From: Leucocoprinus leucothites
Lineage: Eukaryota; Basidiomycota; Agaricomycetes; Agaricales; Agaricaceae
Direction of reading: 5' to 3'
Assembly (NCBI GenBank): GCA_013368445.1
Contig: JAACJO010000002.1
Span: 2,232,001 to 2,296,000 of the forward strand
Length of the DNA: 64,000 nucleotides
This document shows, piece after piece, positions 36,207 to 47,694 of this stretch. The notes below the pieces were generated by a model that worked only from the letters and a program-made list of their open reading frames with translations, was not told where the DNA came from and did no database searches. How positions within the stretch are numbered: the stretch's first letter is position 1; each line of letters opens with the position of its first letter. The translations under genes were made by a program, and so were the position numbers.

Positions 36207-39200
36207 CTAGTCAAGTAGGGAATTGAACAGTTCCGAGAAACTGAGTGCATTGGCTTCTCCAGCAGGAACCACCATTTTCTATTGGAAAGTCATGAGATGA
36301 TGAGACAGTCAGAGGGGGGAATTCGGCTTACTTGGAGCTTGTCCAAAAGCTCTCCTACACGGTTCAAGTCGATCTCGGGATTTGCTCTTAGCTTGGAGAT
36401 CTCAGTGCCAACAACTGCCTTCGCCGCTGGGCGATCATCCCAGACTTTCATGTCGACAATCAGCTCTTCAATAGCCATCGGCTTTAATCGATCTTCAGGC
36501 TCAGGAGCACAGCACCTTGTAATCAGATTCCATGCCTGATCATCAATCTCGTCCCAGTCCTCTTCTTCGTCGTCATCCCAATCATCATCACTTGTCTTGC
36601 TAGCGGTATTTGGGTCTATAGTACCAGGTCGTCTCGGGAGCTCTTTTCGAGCCAAGGCGGCTGATATCTGGATGTCGCGGGAATACTGATAATATGGGAC
36701 TTGTTGGGAAAGGACCTTGTGAAATATCAGCATTTTCAGATACTGTTGCGGCGATCAACCCATACCTCATAGCATAGACAGCCAAAAGACCAGATGTCAG
36801 CTTCCTTGGTTGGTGATCCACTGCTCAGCACGGCCTCAGGTGCTGCAAAGCGAAGGGTGGTCGGGACGACTGAAGCACTCAGGGTGACAGTGGCCGTCGT
36901 GATTTGAGTCGATCCAAAATCGGTAATCAAGGCCCGACCTTCATTTGAAATCAGGACGTTTTCCTGACAGAAGCCATGTGAGTTGACAATGAAGCGGTTG
37001 GCGCAGGTGATACCAGGGATGGACGTACCCCTTTCAGGTCACTGTGTATAATCCCCAATCCATGTAGATACCCTAGCCCTTTGATGATGTCGAGAATCTA
37101 TATATGGTTGAGCCACTTTTAGAACAACTAAAATGAGTAAAACGAACCAGAGGCAATCGAGATTTCTGAGAGAGGCGGGGTGCATAGTCACGTAGATTCC
37201 CGTTTTTCATGAACGGGGACACTAGATAAATACGCTGAGAATTGTTTACGTTCTCGAGCAACACTCCACAAAATGGTAAGATGTTAGAGTGCGACGCGTG
37301 TGCCCATAGGATCAATTCCCTGATCCACGGCTACAGGAATCGTGTCAGAACAGACCCTATGCAGTTTTCGGACACGTACCGTCAACGCCTTAGGATCGAC
37401 TTGTGTCATTACTTTAACACATACATCTATGTCAGTTCCTCTATGCACAGTCCCATATCCACCTTCTGCCATGGGTCGGGGATGATATTTGATACCCTTG
37501 AGTTCGTGGCGCTGGGGAAAAATATGCGTAGATGATGTGATCCTTGAAAGCAACGCCAGGACACGGCTTTGCTCCTCGGATATCGAGAGATGGTCTTTGA
37601 GTGCCTAAGTAATGAGAAGTCAGAATTCAGGAACAGCCCATTCATGAACGGAAACGTACCAGGTCTAGGAAATCCACCAGGGTCCTGATATCTTCAGGTT
37701 TGAGTTCTGTTGCCGCCCTGGTCACATCTTTGATGTGACTTTGAAGGAGTGTGGACAGCGGGCTACGTAAGAGCTCAACCTGAAGAGCCAATGTCATCTC
37801 ATGCAATTACTTCCAGTTAGTCATTTCACTTACTTGGATTTTCCCAAGAAGTGCTTCTACGACGCTGAAGTTCACATTCGGACGAGATCTCATTGTAAGA
37901 ACATTTTCAGCTGGGGGTTTGGCCGGGGGGCGACTGTCCTCTATCTCCCAGCTTGCAACCAACTCTTGAGCTTCAGTGGCTGTCGGACGGCCACCCCGCT
38001 CAATACTGCAGCATTTTGTGATAAGGTCCCATGCCTGATCGTCGATCTCGTCCAAGTCACCGTCGGTGCGGTCAGGTCGCTTTAGAGGCTCTCCTCGAGA
38101 CAGTGCGGATCGGATATGCTCGTCTTCTGTATACTGATAATATGGCTCCTTCCGCGAGAGAACCTTCAGGATGTTCGTCAGGATGCGCCAGATAAGAGAT
38201 AAGAGATGAATAAGTACCATGTAGCACACGCAACCAAATATCCAAATTTTGTCCTCGTAGCATTCAGTAGCCCGTGGCGCACCGAAGCGGAGGCTATGGT
38301 TTAAGGAAACAACTTTTTTGGCGAGGAGGTGGTTTGAGTTGAAAAACGCCAGGACTGCTCGGCCTTCGTCTGATATCATGACATTCCCCTGCGAAAATCA
38401 GGTGAACGTGCAGCTGAGATGCGAGGAGGCATACTTCGTCGGGATAGCTAAATCCAATGCCATGGGAAACCAAGTAAGCCATACCACTGGCAATATCAGA
38501 TATCTAAACATGGTTCTAATAAGCGTTGTAAATGAGAGACGAGTCATTGCGTACCAGGGGTAGTCGGGACTTTTGTGGCAGGGTCGGTGCATAATCTTCC
38601 AAGAAACCGTTTTCCCAGAATGAAGTAACTACGCAAAGCCGCGGGGATTCGCCAGCACCCTCATGGAATACTCCATAAAACGGGAAGACATTCGGATCCG
38701 ACGTATGAAACCAATCTGGTAACAATGCAAGGGTACCCTACAAACACTATTGTGAGTCGCGTGTACGACATGTGAAATACCAAACAAACCTTCACAAGCC
38801 AAGAAGGCGTCGGGGTGTTGACGCGGACACTCACACCACGTCCTTTATAGGCCTTGGCATAGGGACCATCGTATATAGGGGTGGGATCATATTGCATGCC
38901 GTTGAGTCTGTAACGACAAGGGATAACATGAGTAGACATACTAATACTGGAAAGTAGTGTCTTGGTAGCCCGTTGATCGTCAGGAATCAGATCTTCAATC
39001 ATCTTTGATAGAACTTGATGAGGGAATTCCGAAGTCAGATTGATGTTACTCACCAAATCCAGAAAATCAACAAACATCTGAGTGTCATCAGGGCTGAGCT
39101 TTTTTGCTGCTGCAGCAGTTGCGTTGAGCTTTGCGGCGTCAGGAATGAAACTGAACAACGTGTTCCGAAGGTGTTCGGGGACTCGAAGAGAAGGCGAGTG

Positions 39201-40613
39201 ATCAGAGCCAAAAACTGGTGCTAGGCATCTTTGTGCATAGTCAAAGTCGATGGTGGAGCCATTTATAACCCCAGGTAGAACAGTTGGTATTTCCGCGGGG
39301 CGAATATCCTGGATGTCCATGCCTAAGAATATTTGCTGGACCGTCAAGCACGCCGGGCGCCCTGCGGGCTTAATCTCCCAACACATTAGCAGAATTTGCC
39401 ATATCGCGTCGCCTATCTCGTTTCCGTCGATGCCTCCATGGCCTGGACGGTTTGGTTGGGAGCCTGCCGTTATGGCTACCGCAATTTTCAAGTCCTTCGT
39501 AATATGACAAAATGGCACCCTGCCGGAAAGCACCTTGAAGAAATCATGAACCAATTTTTGATTTTGGAAGCTCGAAACATACCTCGTAGCACAGACAGGC
39601 TAACGCCCACATATCGATTGCCTTTGTTGGTTGGATTTCGTCGTCCGCCAATAGCTCTGGCGCCGAATAGCGGACCGGGGGCAAATCAGCTGGGTTAAGG
39701 TCTGTGATCACTGCTCGTCCATCTCTCGATATCAATACACTTTCCTGTGAAATGTTCAGCAAGGCAGCAAAGAGGGAAACAGGAGCTTTGAACGCACTGG
39801 ATAAAGTCCACCATGAACAATGTCTCGTTGGTGCATGTAAGACAGTCCGTTGACAACGTCCGAAACCTACGCAGGTTCATCCAAGATTTATTAACGACTG
39901 AAGGAAGAAACACGTACCAGGAGCATGCGAGAAATATCAGAGTTGTCCCTTATATAGTCGCAAATGGTTTGATCCGTTGTGTACGGAGAGACGAGGCACG
40001 GATGATGTTTGTCTTCGAGGAAGACAGCATAGAGCGGCAGAATATTTGGATGCGACAAGTGGGCCCAACTCATGAGCGTCTCGGCATATAGCTTCCCGCA
40101 GTCATATTGAACTTTCACACTTTACTTGAGTTGAACAGATTGGACTCACTTCGTCGGTATTGTTGGTCCGCTTCATGACTTTGACGCGCGCAGGTCCATC
40201 CCCCGATATCTCATAGACACCAGATGATGCCGAATCATTTCCTGGGGAAATATGTCCCGCGTCGAGCGTGTGGTTCTGAGCGAAGATTTTGGCAGATGAT
40301 GCGATTTTGATAAGAGACCGCCAAACATATGCGCGAGTTTTCAGTGGGGCTGCATTTTTGTCGAGAGACTTTAAAGGTATCTCAATCACACAGGTCTCCA
40401 AGAGAGAAGGAAATGTAAACGCACCAGACTCAGACAGTCCACCAAAAGCTGAGTCTCCTCGGTATTGAGACTTTGTGCTTTTTCGATCACCTCATCAACA
40501 CGGCTCTCGGCGTCAATTCGCGAGACTAGGTGGTGCAAGGTCTAAAATACATCAGATTCACTGTGCGTGCTAGGTCCTGGAGTTGTAGCTTCCTTCTTGG
40601 AAGGATCCGCCAT
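36207..40613 (-). CDS. Triple-kinase-fold protein C, with in-frame stop near the N terminus
   Basis: The homologous start is ATG 40613 (MADPSKKEATTPGPS), but codon 24 is TAG (40542-40544) where gene D has GCG in the same TFATLHH context. Downstream the frame is clean: TLHHLVSRIDAES and onward. Fold 1 (about 40400-39020): ARVKVMK, HGGLYP, ITDLNPADL. Fold 2 (about 38990-37830): YDGPYAKAYKG, VRVNTP (Lys to Asn), GIGFSYPDEV, LAFFNSNHL. Fold 3 (about 37780-36330): AEGGYGTVHRG, VCVKVM, IIHSDLKG (about 37035), ITDFGSTQ, and insert DDDWDDDEEEDWDE. Last exon ends LSFSELFNSLLD. No intron can remove the stop (GT to the TAG is 9 or 20 bases). Either the gene is newly silenced, or translation starts elsewhere and lacks the first helical segment, or the base is a sequence error. 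Confidence 0.8.
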
Positions 40614-41253
40614 GCTCTAGATTGAAGCGTGTGATAAGCGCTCTCCCTGGTTTGGGAGTTGGTAGAAGCTGGGGAAGCTAATGGGGGAGAAGAGCGCTCA
40701 TCAAAGACTATCATGTCTGTGGGAGATCAGATATATCAGTATAGGTAAGAATAGCTCTGTGTCGGATGGACGGGGTAAGTGGGTGTCATGCAGAGTACCC
40801 CATCAGTCCATCATCAATGCGGCTTCGCAACTTGCCGGTGACAAAACACCACTAGTTCATCTTCAGTTTACAATCTCTCGACGATCCAAGGGGCATTTAA
40901 CACATGCTTATCCGTGTACAGTTATTAATTTGTCACTGCGAGATACCGTCTAGCATTTTCTCTCCTATACGCAAGTTCTTATATTCTCCTCACACCCTAG
41001 TCTCCCGTAGTCAGGCTCAGCTAGTGTGTTTTTGTGATCTTTGATGTAACACACTTAGTACACCCTAGTCACATCCCACATTTCGCCAATATCTTCGCAC
41101 CTACGTTTTCACCTGTACTTCAGACCCGTGGCGACGAGTTAGTGAATACACAAGCTAACCGGGGTCCCGTGCTTTCTTCGATGAAGAGGGAGACCGCATA
41201 TACCCCTCTCTGCAGAAGGTGTAATTACAGATATTGCTACGAGACAAATTCCA
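40614..41253. other. Intergenic region between kinase genes C and D
   Basis: Promoter of gene C and 3' flank of gene D. Pyrimidine-rich patches on the plus strand at about 40955-41010. No gene recognised. Confidence 0.4.
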
Positions 41254-44200
41254 TCATTCTAGCTCATTATACATGTCAACGAAATCAGGCTGAGGATCTG
41301 GTTCAGAGGGGACTACCAGAGTCTATCGAGATCCCAATCAGTGTCGAACATGACTGACGTGTGCATGTCGACTTACCTGAAGCTTGTCTAGGATCTCCCC
41401 TGCGCGATTCAGGTCAATTTCAGGATCTAACCTCGGTCTGAAGATATCGGCTCCAGGGACGTCTTTCATCGGTGGACGGTCATCCCATACTTTCATGTCA
41501 GCGAGCAGCTCTTGAATAGCCGAAATCTTAAGTCTATCCTCAGGCTCAGGTGTGCAACATTTTGTGATCAAATTCCACCCCTGATCGTCAATGGGATCCC
41601 AGTCTTCATCGTCGAAGCCAAAGTCGTCCCAATCGTCCTCATCGCTCTCGTCTGTACCGTCACGGTCTATGGAAACGGGGCGTTTCGGAGGTTGTTTTCG
41701 AGCCAAAGCAGCAGTTATTTGAATGTCTAGGTTGTATTCGTGATATGGCACTCTTCGCGAAAGTACCTTTGAGGCGTGTGGTTTTCAGACCTCACCGTGC
41801 GGCACATTTGGGAGGTGGACTCACCTCATAGCATAAGCAGCCGAATGACCAGATGTCACACTCCTTGGTAGGCTGCCAGCGCCTACCGCCAAGTATCACT
41901 TCTGGCGCCGAAAAGCGGAGCGTGAAGACAAACGAGCCTGTGGCAGCAGCGGTAGCTGTCATGATGTGGGATGCGCCGAAGTCAGTGATCAGTCCTCGCC
42001 CTTCGTTCGATATCAGGACATTTTGCTACAAAAAATTATGAGTGTGGTCGGATAGTGAGCGAGCGAAGGAGAACGTACCCCTTTCAGGTCACTGTGTACA
42101 ATGCCCAATCCATGCAAGTACTGCAGGCCATTGATGACATCAGAAATCTGGAAGCAGATGTGTCATTTCAGTTCTCTCCAGCAGAAACCAAACCGATTAT
42201 ATACCAGTGGTAGCCGAGCTTTTTGCGCAAGGCGAGGCGCATAATCCTGTAGGTTTCTATTCTTCATGAACGGAGACACGAGGCAGATGTATTGGCTTGA
42301 AGAATCATTCTTGCTTTCGAGAAATACGCCATAGAATGGCAAGATATTCGAATGAGACGAGTGTGCCCATAGAATCAACTCCTTGATCCATTCCTACAAT
42401 GAAGCAGTTAACTTCGTGTCGTGACGCAGAGAATCAAAAACGCTATTTACCGCTGAAGCCTTATGATCAGCCTGCGTCATCACCTTGACGCACATGTGCT
42501 GGTCAGGAGTTTGATACACCTTGCCAAATCCACCTTCTGCAAGTGGTTTGGAATCATATTTGATGCCTTTAAGTTCGTAGCGCTGGGGGAAAATACGGGT
42601 CGAAGATGTGATTCTTGAGAGCAGTGCCAAGACACGGTTCCGCTCCTCGGAAATGGAGAGATGGTCTTTGAGGGCCTTAATTACCAAAGGGTAAGATACA
42701 CGCAATGAACGGAAGGGGGCGAGGGACATACCAAGTCAAGGAAGTCCACAAAAGTACGAGTATCATCCGGTTGGAGTTTGGTTGCCGCCATGGCTACATC
42801 TTTAATTCGATTTTGAACAAGTTTCAATAGCGGGGTTTGTAAAAGCTCGACCTACAAAAGCTTAGTCAATGTCTGTGGGAGCTGAGAAACATTGGTCTAC
42901 TTGCTTGAGTTTTACCCAGTAACGCTTCCACCCTCAGAAAGTTAACGTCGGCATGAGATCTCAGTGGCGAAATGTCATTTCCAGGTGAGTTTTCTATTTG
43001 TGGTCGACTGTCTTCTATCTGGATATTGATAAGCTTCTCTTGAATTTCCGAGGCATCTGGTCGTTCCGAACGGTTAACCCTACAGCACTCCATGATTAGG
43101 TTCCATGCCTCATCATCAATCTCGTCCACATCATTATCTGCGTAGCTTGGTCGGCTGGGGAGTCGCCCTATGGCTAGGGCAATTCGGAGTTGTATCTCCT
43201 CAGAATAATAATAATATGGTGGCTTTCGAGAGAGAACCTAAAAAAGTTTTTGACGTTAGGAGGCATCATAAAACAGGGAACATCATACCTCATAGCACAA
43301 ACAACCAAATGTCCAGATATCGTCCGAAGCATCCTTATTGCCACCCGGCGCAGTGAATCGGAGAACACGCGTCCACAGGAGGGAATTACTATCAATGAAA
43401 ATGGCAGCAGCCCCAAACATTGTAATTACTGCTCGACCTTGATCTGAAATTTGAATAATTTCCTGCGAGAGATAACATAAGTCGAAGGCTACACAAGGAT
43501 GCCACACATCCTGTCAACAAACGCACTGGTGCCAGATACGAGGGGGAAATCTTGACAACGTTGTGCAGATATACTAGGCCATTGATGATATCGGAGAGCT
43601 AAGGTTCCGCATATAAGAAGGGGACAAAAAGCCAGGATCCCCGCGTCACGTACCAAAGGTATTCGAGATCTGGGTGGAAGGGTAGGTGCATATTCATGTA
43701 GATTACCATTCCTCCACAATGGGGTCACCACACAAAGATGCAGAGATTCATTGGCACTGTCCCGAAACACTCCACAAAATGGAATGATATTCGGGTGCGA
43801 GGAATGAGACCAGTCTGGCATTGATCTCAGGACTCTCTGGTGGGACTTTTGAATAGTATGTACATGAGATGCTGTAAACCAAACATACCCTTATGACAGT
43901 TGAATCAGTCACAACGTTGACGCGCATTTGTGGACCACGTCCTTTATATGCCCTCCCAAAGCTGCGTTCTTCTATAACTGTTTCATTGTCGTATTGTGCA
44001 CCAATGAGCTTATAGCGCTGGGGAATAATATAAGTAGACATCATAACTGTGGAGAGCAGCATTCGAGTGGCGCGACATTCGGATGCTGTCCAATCAGGGT
44101 GATCCTCGAGTGCCTTGGGCGGGACTTGTTAGGGCCGCTCTCAGATCATAGGCCATTTAGACGGCTCACCAGGTCTAGGAAGTCTACAAGCTGTTGGGTA

Positions 44201-45733
44201 TCATCGGGACTGAGTTTCCTCGCTGCTATCGCAGTCTCCCCAAACTTGGCGGCATTAGGAACAAGGTTCGAGAGCGAGCTGCGAAGGTGCTCAGGAACCC
44301 GGAAAAAAGTTTGGTCGTCAGAACCAAGTATCCTCGTCAGGCTAGTCTTTGCACGCTCGAGGTCAAAGCTGGAAAGCTTTATTGCTTCAGACCTAACCAG
44401 TGGCTTCATCCCTGGATGACCATTGTGAACTCCCATTCCCAATAATATCTGATGGACCTTCAGACACGGAGGACGTTCTTCAGGCTCAAACTTCCAACAC
44501 AGCAACAACAACCGCCACACCGCATCATCGATGCTGCTGCCATCAACCCCTTCTTGTCCGGGCCGGAGTGGCTTACTTCCTTGCGATATCGCACCTGCAA
44601 CTCTGAAGTCTTTGGCAATTTGGAAAAATGGGACTTTCCCCGAGAGTATCTCCACCAGAAAATTAGTTTATCCTGTCGTCACCACAAAAATATCCACGTA
44701 CCTCATAGCACAGACAAGCAAACGACCACATATCAGACGCTTGTGTTGGTTCCTGGCTGTCGTCCTCTCCAAGTAACTCAGGCGCTGAATAACGAACTGG
44801 AAAAGAATCGGAATCTTGCGGATCGGATGCAAAAGCAGGGTTCATAATTAATGCTCGACCCTCGTCGGAAATCAACACGCTGTCCTGTGGAAATTTCAGC
44901 TAAGCAGCAAAAATATCGAAACCGACAACATACTGGATCAAGTCCACCATGGACGAGGCCCAGTTGGTGCAAACACAATAGGCCGTTGACAATGTCGGAG
45001 ACCTATGCAACTTCATCAGTATCTCAGTCAACCCAAGCAACATATACATACCAGAAGCACACGCGGCACGTCAGGGTGTTTCCGGATATAATCACAGATA
45101 TTGATTTGGGCTATGCATGGAGTTACGAGGGATGGATGACTGTCATCGTCAAGGAAAACAGCGAGGAGCGGTAAGATGTTGGGGTTCCACAGATGGGTCC
45201 AGCTAATAAGCGGTTTGGAGAACAGCTGGATGAGCCCTATTTTAGAAACATCCAACACTTATTTGAAGTAAGGGCTTACTCCATCAGGATTGTCATCGGC
45301 TCGTTTCAACACTTTTACGCGCACAGGCGACTCCTGGGCTATTCTGCGTACACCAGACAAAGTGTCATTTTCCAAAATAATTTGATTAACATGGAGAGTG
45401 TGGTTGTGAGCGAAGATTTTGGCAGATGATGCAACTCCAATCAATGCGTGCCAGACATAGGTCCGGGCCTTGAGCGGGACTGCTTCTCTGTCGAGAGCCT
45501 GTGAAGCGATTTTCAGATAGTGTTTGGACGCAGATAAACAAACGCACCAAGCTCAAACAATCTACTAAAAGCTGGAGCTCCTCAGGCTCAAGCTGGAGTG
45601 CTTCCTCGACTAGATCCCGCGTACGACTCTCAGTGTCGATCCGCGAGACTAGATGGTGCAAAGTCGCAAACGTATCGGATTCATTGCAGATAGTATGAGT
45701 GACGGCCTCCCCCTGAGAGGATTGGGAAGCCAT
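41254..45733 (-). CDS. Triple-kinase-fold protein D (pseudokinase-pseudokinase-kinase)
   Basis: Start at ATG 45733 (MASQSSQGEAV), then ESDTFATLHHLVSRIDTES. Fold 1 (about 45440-44150): VRVKVLKR with Lys, HGGLDP (about 44945), IMNPAFA instead of DFG; the activation segment still ends YSAPELLGEDD. Fold 2 (about 44110-42900): EERSFGRAYKG, MRVNVV (Lys to Asn), VVKISPSYLAP where the catalytic loop should be, and MFGAAA, a partial DFG with Asp replaced by Met. Fold 3 (about 42850-41380): AEGGFGKVYQ, VCVKVM, IVHSDLKG (about 42090), ITDFGASH (about 41980); acidic insert SDEDDWDDFGFDDEDWD (about 41595-41650). The tail exon ends PDFVDMYNELE and TGA at 41254. All three folds and the linkers are open, so it appears intact. 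The glycine loop of fold 3 (EGGFGK) is closest to the kinase consensus. Confidence 0.88.
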
Positions 45734-47694
45734 ACTCTAGAAGGAGGCTTGTTGACAGGAGAGAGAATTGCGAGAAGTGTGCGACAGGAACCACACGTTT
45801 GTTAAAGTACATTGTTACTGTGAGAAACCACCGATACCGCAGGACAAGCCGGGAACAAGGAAGCGAGTCGATCATGATGCACATTGGAGAAGTTCAACAT
45901 TTCAATCTCAGCCGACCTGTTGAATACCATTTACGGTACAATGTAGGTGGGGTTCATGCAACTTCCACAAGCTCCCACAACTGTCATCAACAACCCACAA
46001 GCGCCCATACCAACGCGTTCTCTTGTTCCCCTTGTTACAAATTCGAATCGTTGTTGCTTCATAAAACAATGCCAGTTTAGAATCTCGGGACTCTACACTA
46101 TGAGTCAGTATGCTCAGACGATTACCTTGCCAGAAGTCTATTACTCACTCTCATGTGTGAACTAACCCTTTGACAATACAATATGGACCTTTTCCCGATA
46201 CCATCCCTCACAGCCATTTTGCAGCCGTATCTCTTGTATAAATCCACAAGATACTATTGCCAGCCTCGGCCCGCGTTGCAGGTTTTCTGCTCCCTTACTA
46301 CCGCATCATCTCAGATCTTTGCCTTGTTCGTCGGAATGCTAGGAGCATGACCCTGAGATCGGGGACCAAGCGGGAAGCTAAACCACTCTCGGCGGTATTT
46401 CCAAGTACGTGCTTGAGATTATAATAACGACCGAGCTGTGGAACAGGAAACTAGAGCATCTAGCAAAGGGATCGGAAGGAGGAATAACGAAGGAAGGGAA
46501 CCGCATCTCGCACTTGAATGTCTAGCGGGTTGGCAAGCAATAGGATATGACACCCCGCATGTGATTTCGATTGATTGATCATCGATCAATATTCAATGAC
46601 ATGATCAGTTCGTGATCCCCCATTGCCGGCCATCCACACTCGTTCACCACCGCTACGCGGTCCTGGCCCAGATTTCTGACAATATCCAATTATCCCGTAG
46701 GACAACTATGAAAATGATAGAGGTTGAGAGGCCCAGCCATGTAAGACTTTGGATTACTGTCATAAACTTTTGGCTGAAGGTATGTTTCTGCCCCCAGCTT
46801 GTAACAGAGTACCGTAAGGGTGAGTCTCAGCTTCGGACAGAGTGAATCCGTATGGTCGTGGTATTCGGAGAAGTAAGACTACTGTGACACTCGTACGTGA
46901 CGTCTATCGACAGTGTGGCGTGACTATGCTATTTTTATTACTGGTTACACAGCTCCCCCGCCTTACTTAGACCAATTAAAATTAAACAGATTTTTTCTCT
47001 TAAGTAGAGCGTCAAGGTGGCGGCAAGACCAAGTGGTTATTCCACGATGGTAATAGCCCCAGTGATTTTGAACAACCGCGAACCACCGACTCAATTAGGG
47101 ACTACCCTCGCATGCGCTTTAGCTTCAGGTCCTGTTCTACAACAATGCACATTTTCTTGGCTTTGTAGATGCACGTATCAGTATTCCCAGTGCCGCGCTG
47201 TTAGTACCTTCACGGCTCATTGCTACACCAATGCTGGCCTCGTGAAGTCAGCCACCCCTAATAATTTGTCTCTCCGCAACTAACTAGCATGGATGGTGAA
47301 TTTGTGTACAACTTAAATGCGCGTCGTAGATTTTAAGAAACAGTCAGAGGTGTAGGATCGTCCTTCGCAATATCCATGGAGTTAGCTGGAATATCCGAAC
47401 GCCATTCACTACCTACTCAATTCAAGCACACATGAAGGATCATCCTATATTCGTACCACCTCGTTACAGCCGGTAACTGGGAAAAACAAAGCGTGCGTGT
47501 CTACTCATTGAAAACTTCCTCGCCTTGACCAATCTTTGATCCAAGCCCCTTATACGAATTCCACTGAATACCCATCAATCACGTTCGTGCTACTTATTAC
47601 CGTGACTACCCCTTGCTTCTCGGTTTTGAATTTTACTCTCGCCATGGTCTCAAACTTCGTCCTCACTTGTAAAAACTATACGGTCCAGAGAACC
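45734..47694. other. Intergenic region between kinase genes D and E, nearly 2 kb
   Basis: The longest gap in the array. No ORF with a domain was seen. A small inverted repeat (arms ATTGAT and ATCAAT, 5-base spacer) lies at 46574-46590. The gap is large enough to have held another gene, but no kinase motif remains. Confidence 0.4.

Noticed and set aside
40524..40555. A micro-intron removing the gene C stop
   Set aside because: The only GT...TAG pairs would be about 9 or 20 bases, far below any intron in the window.
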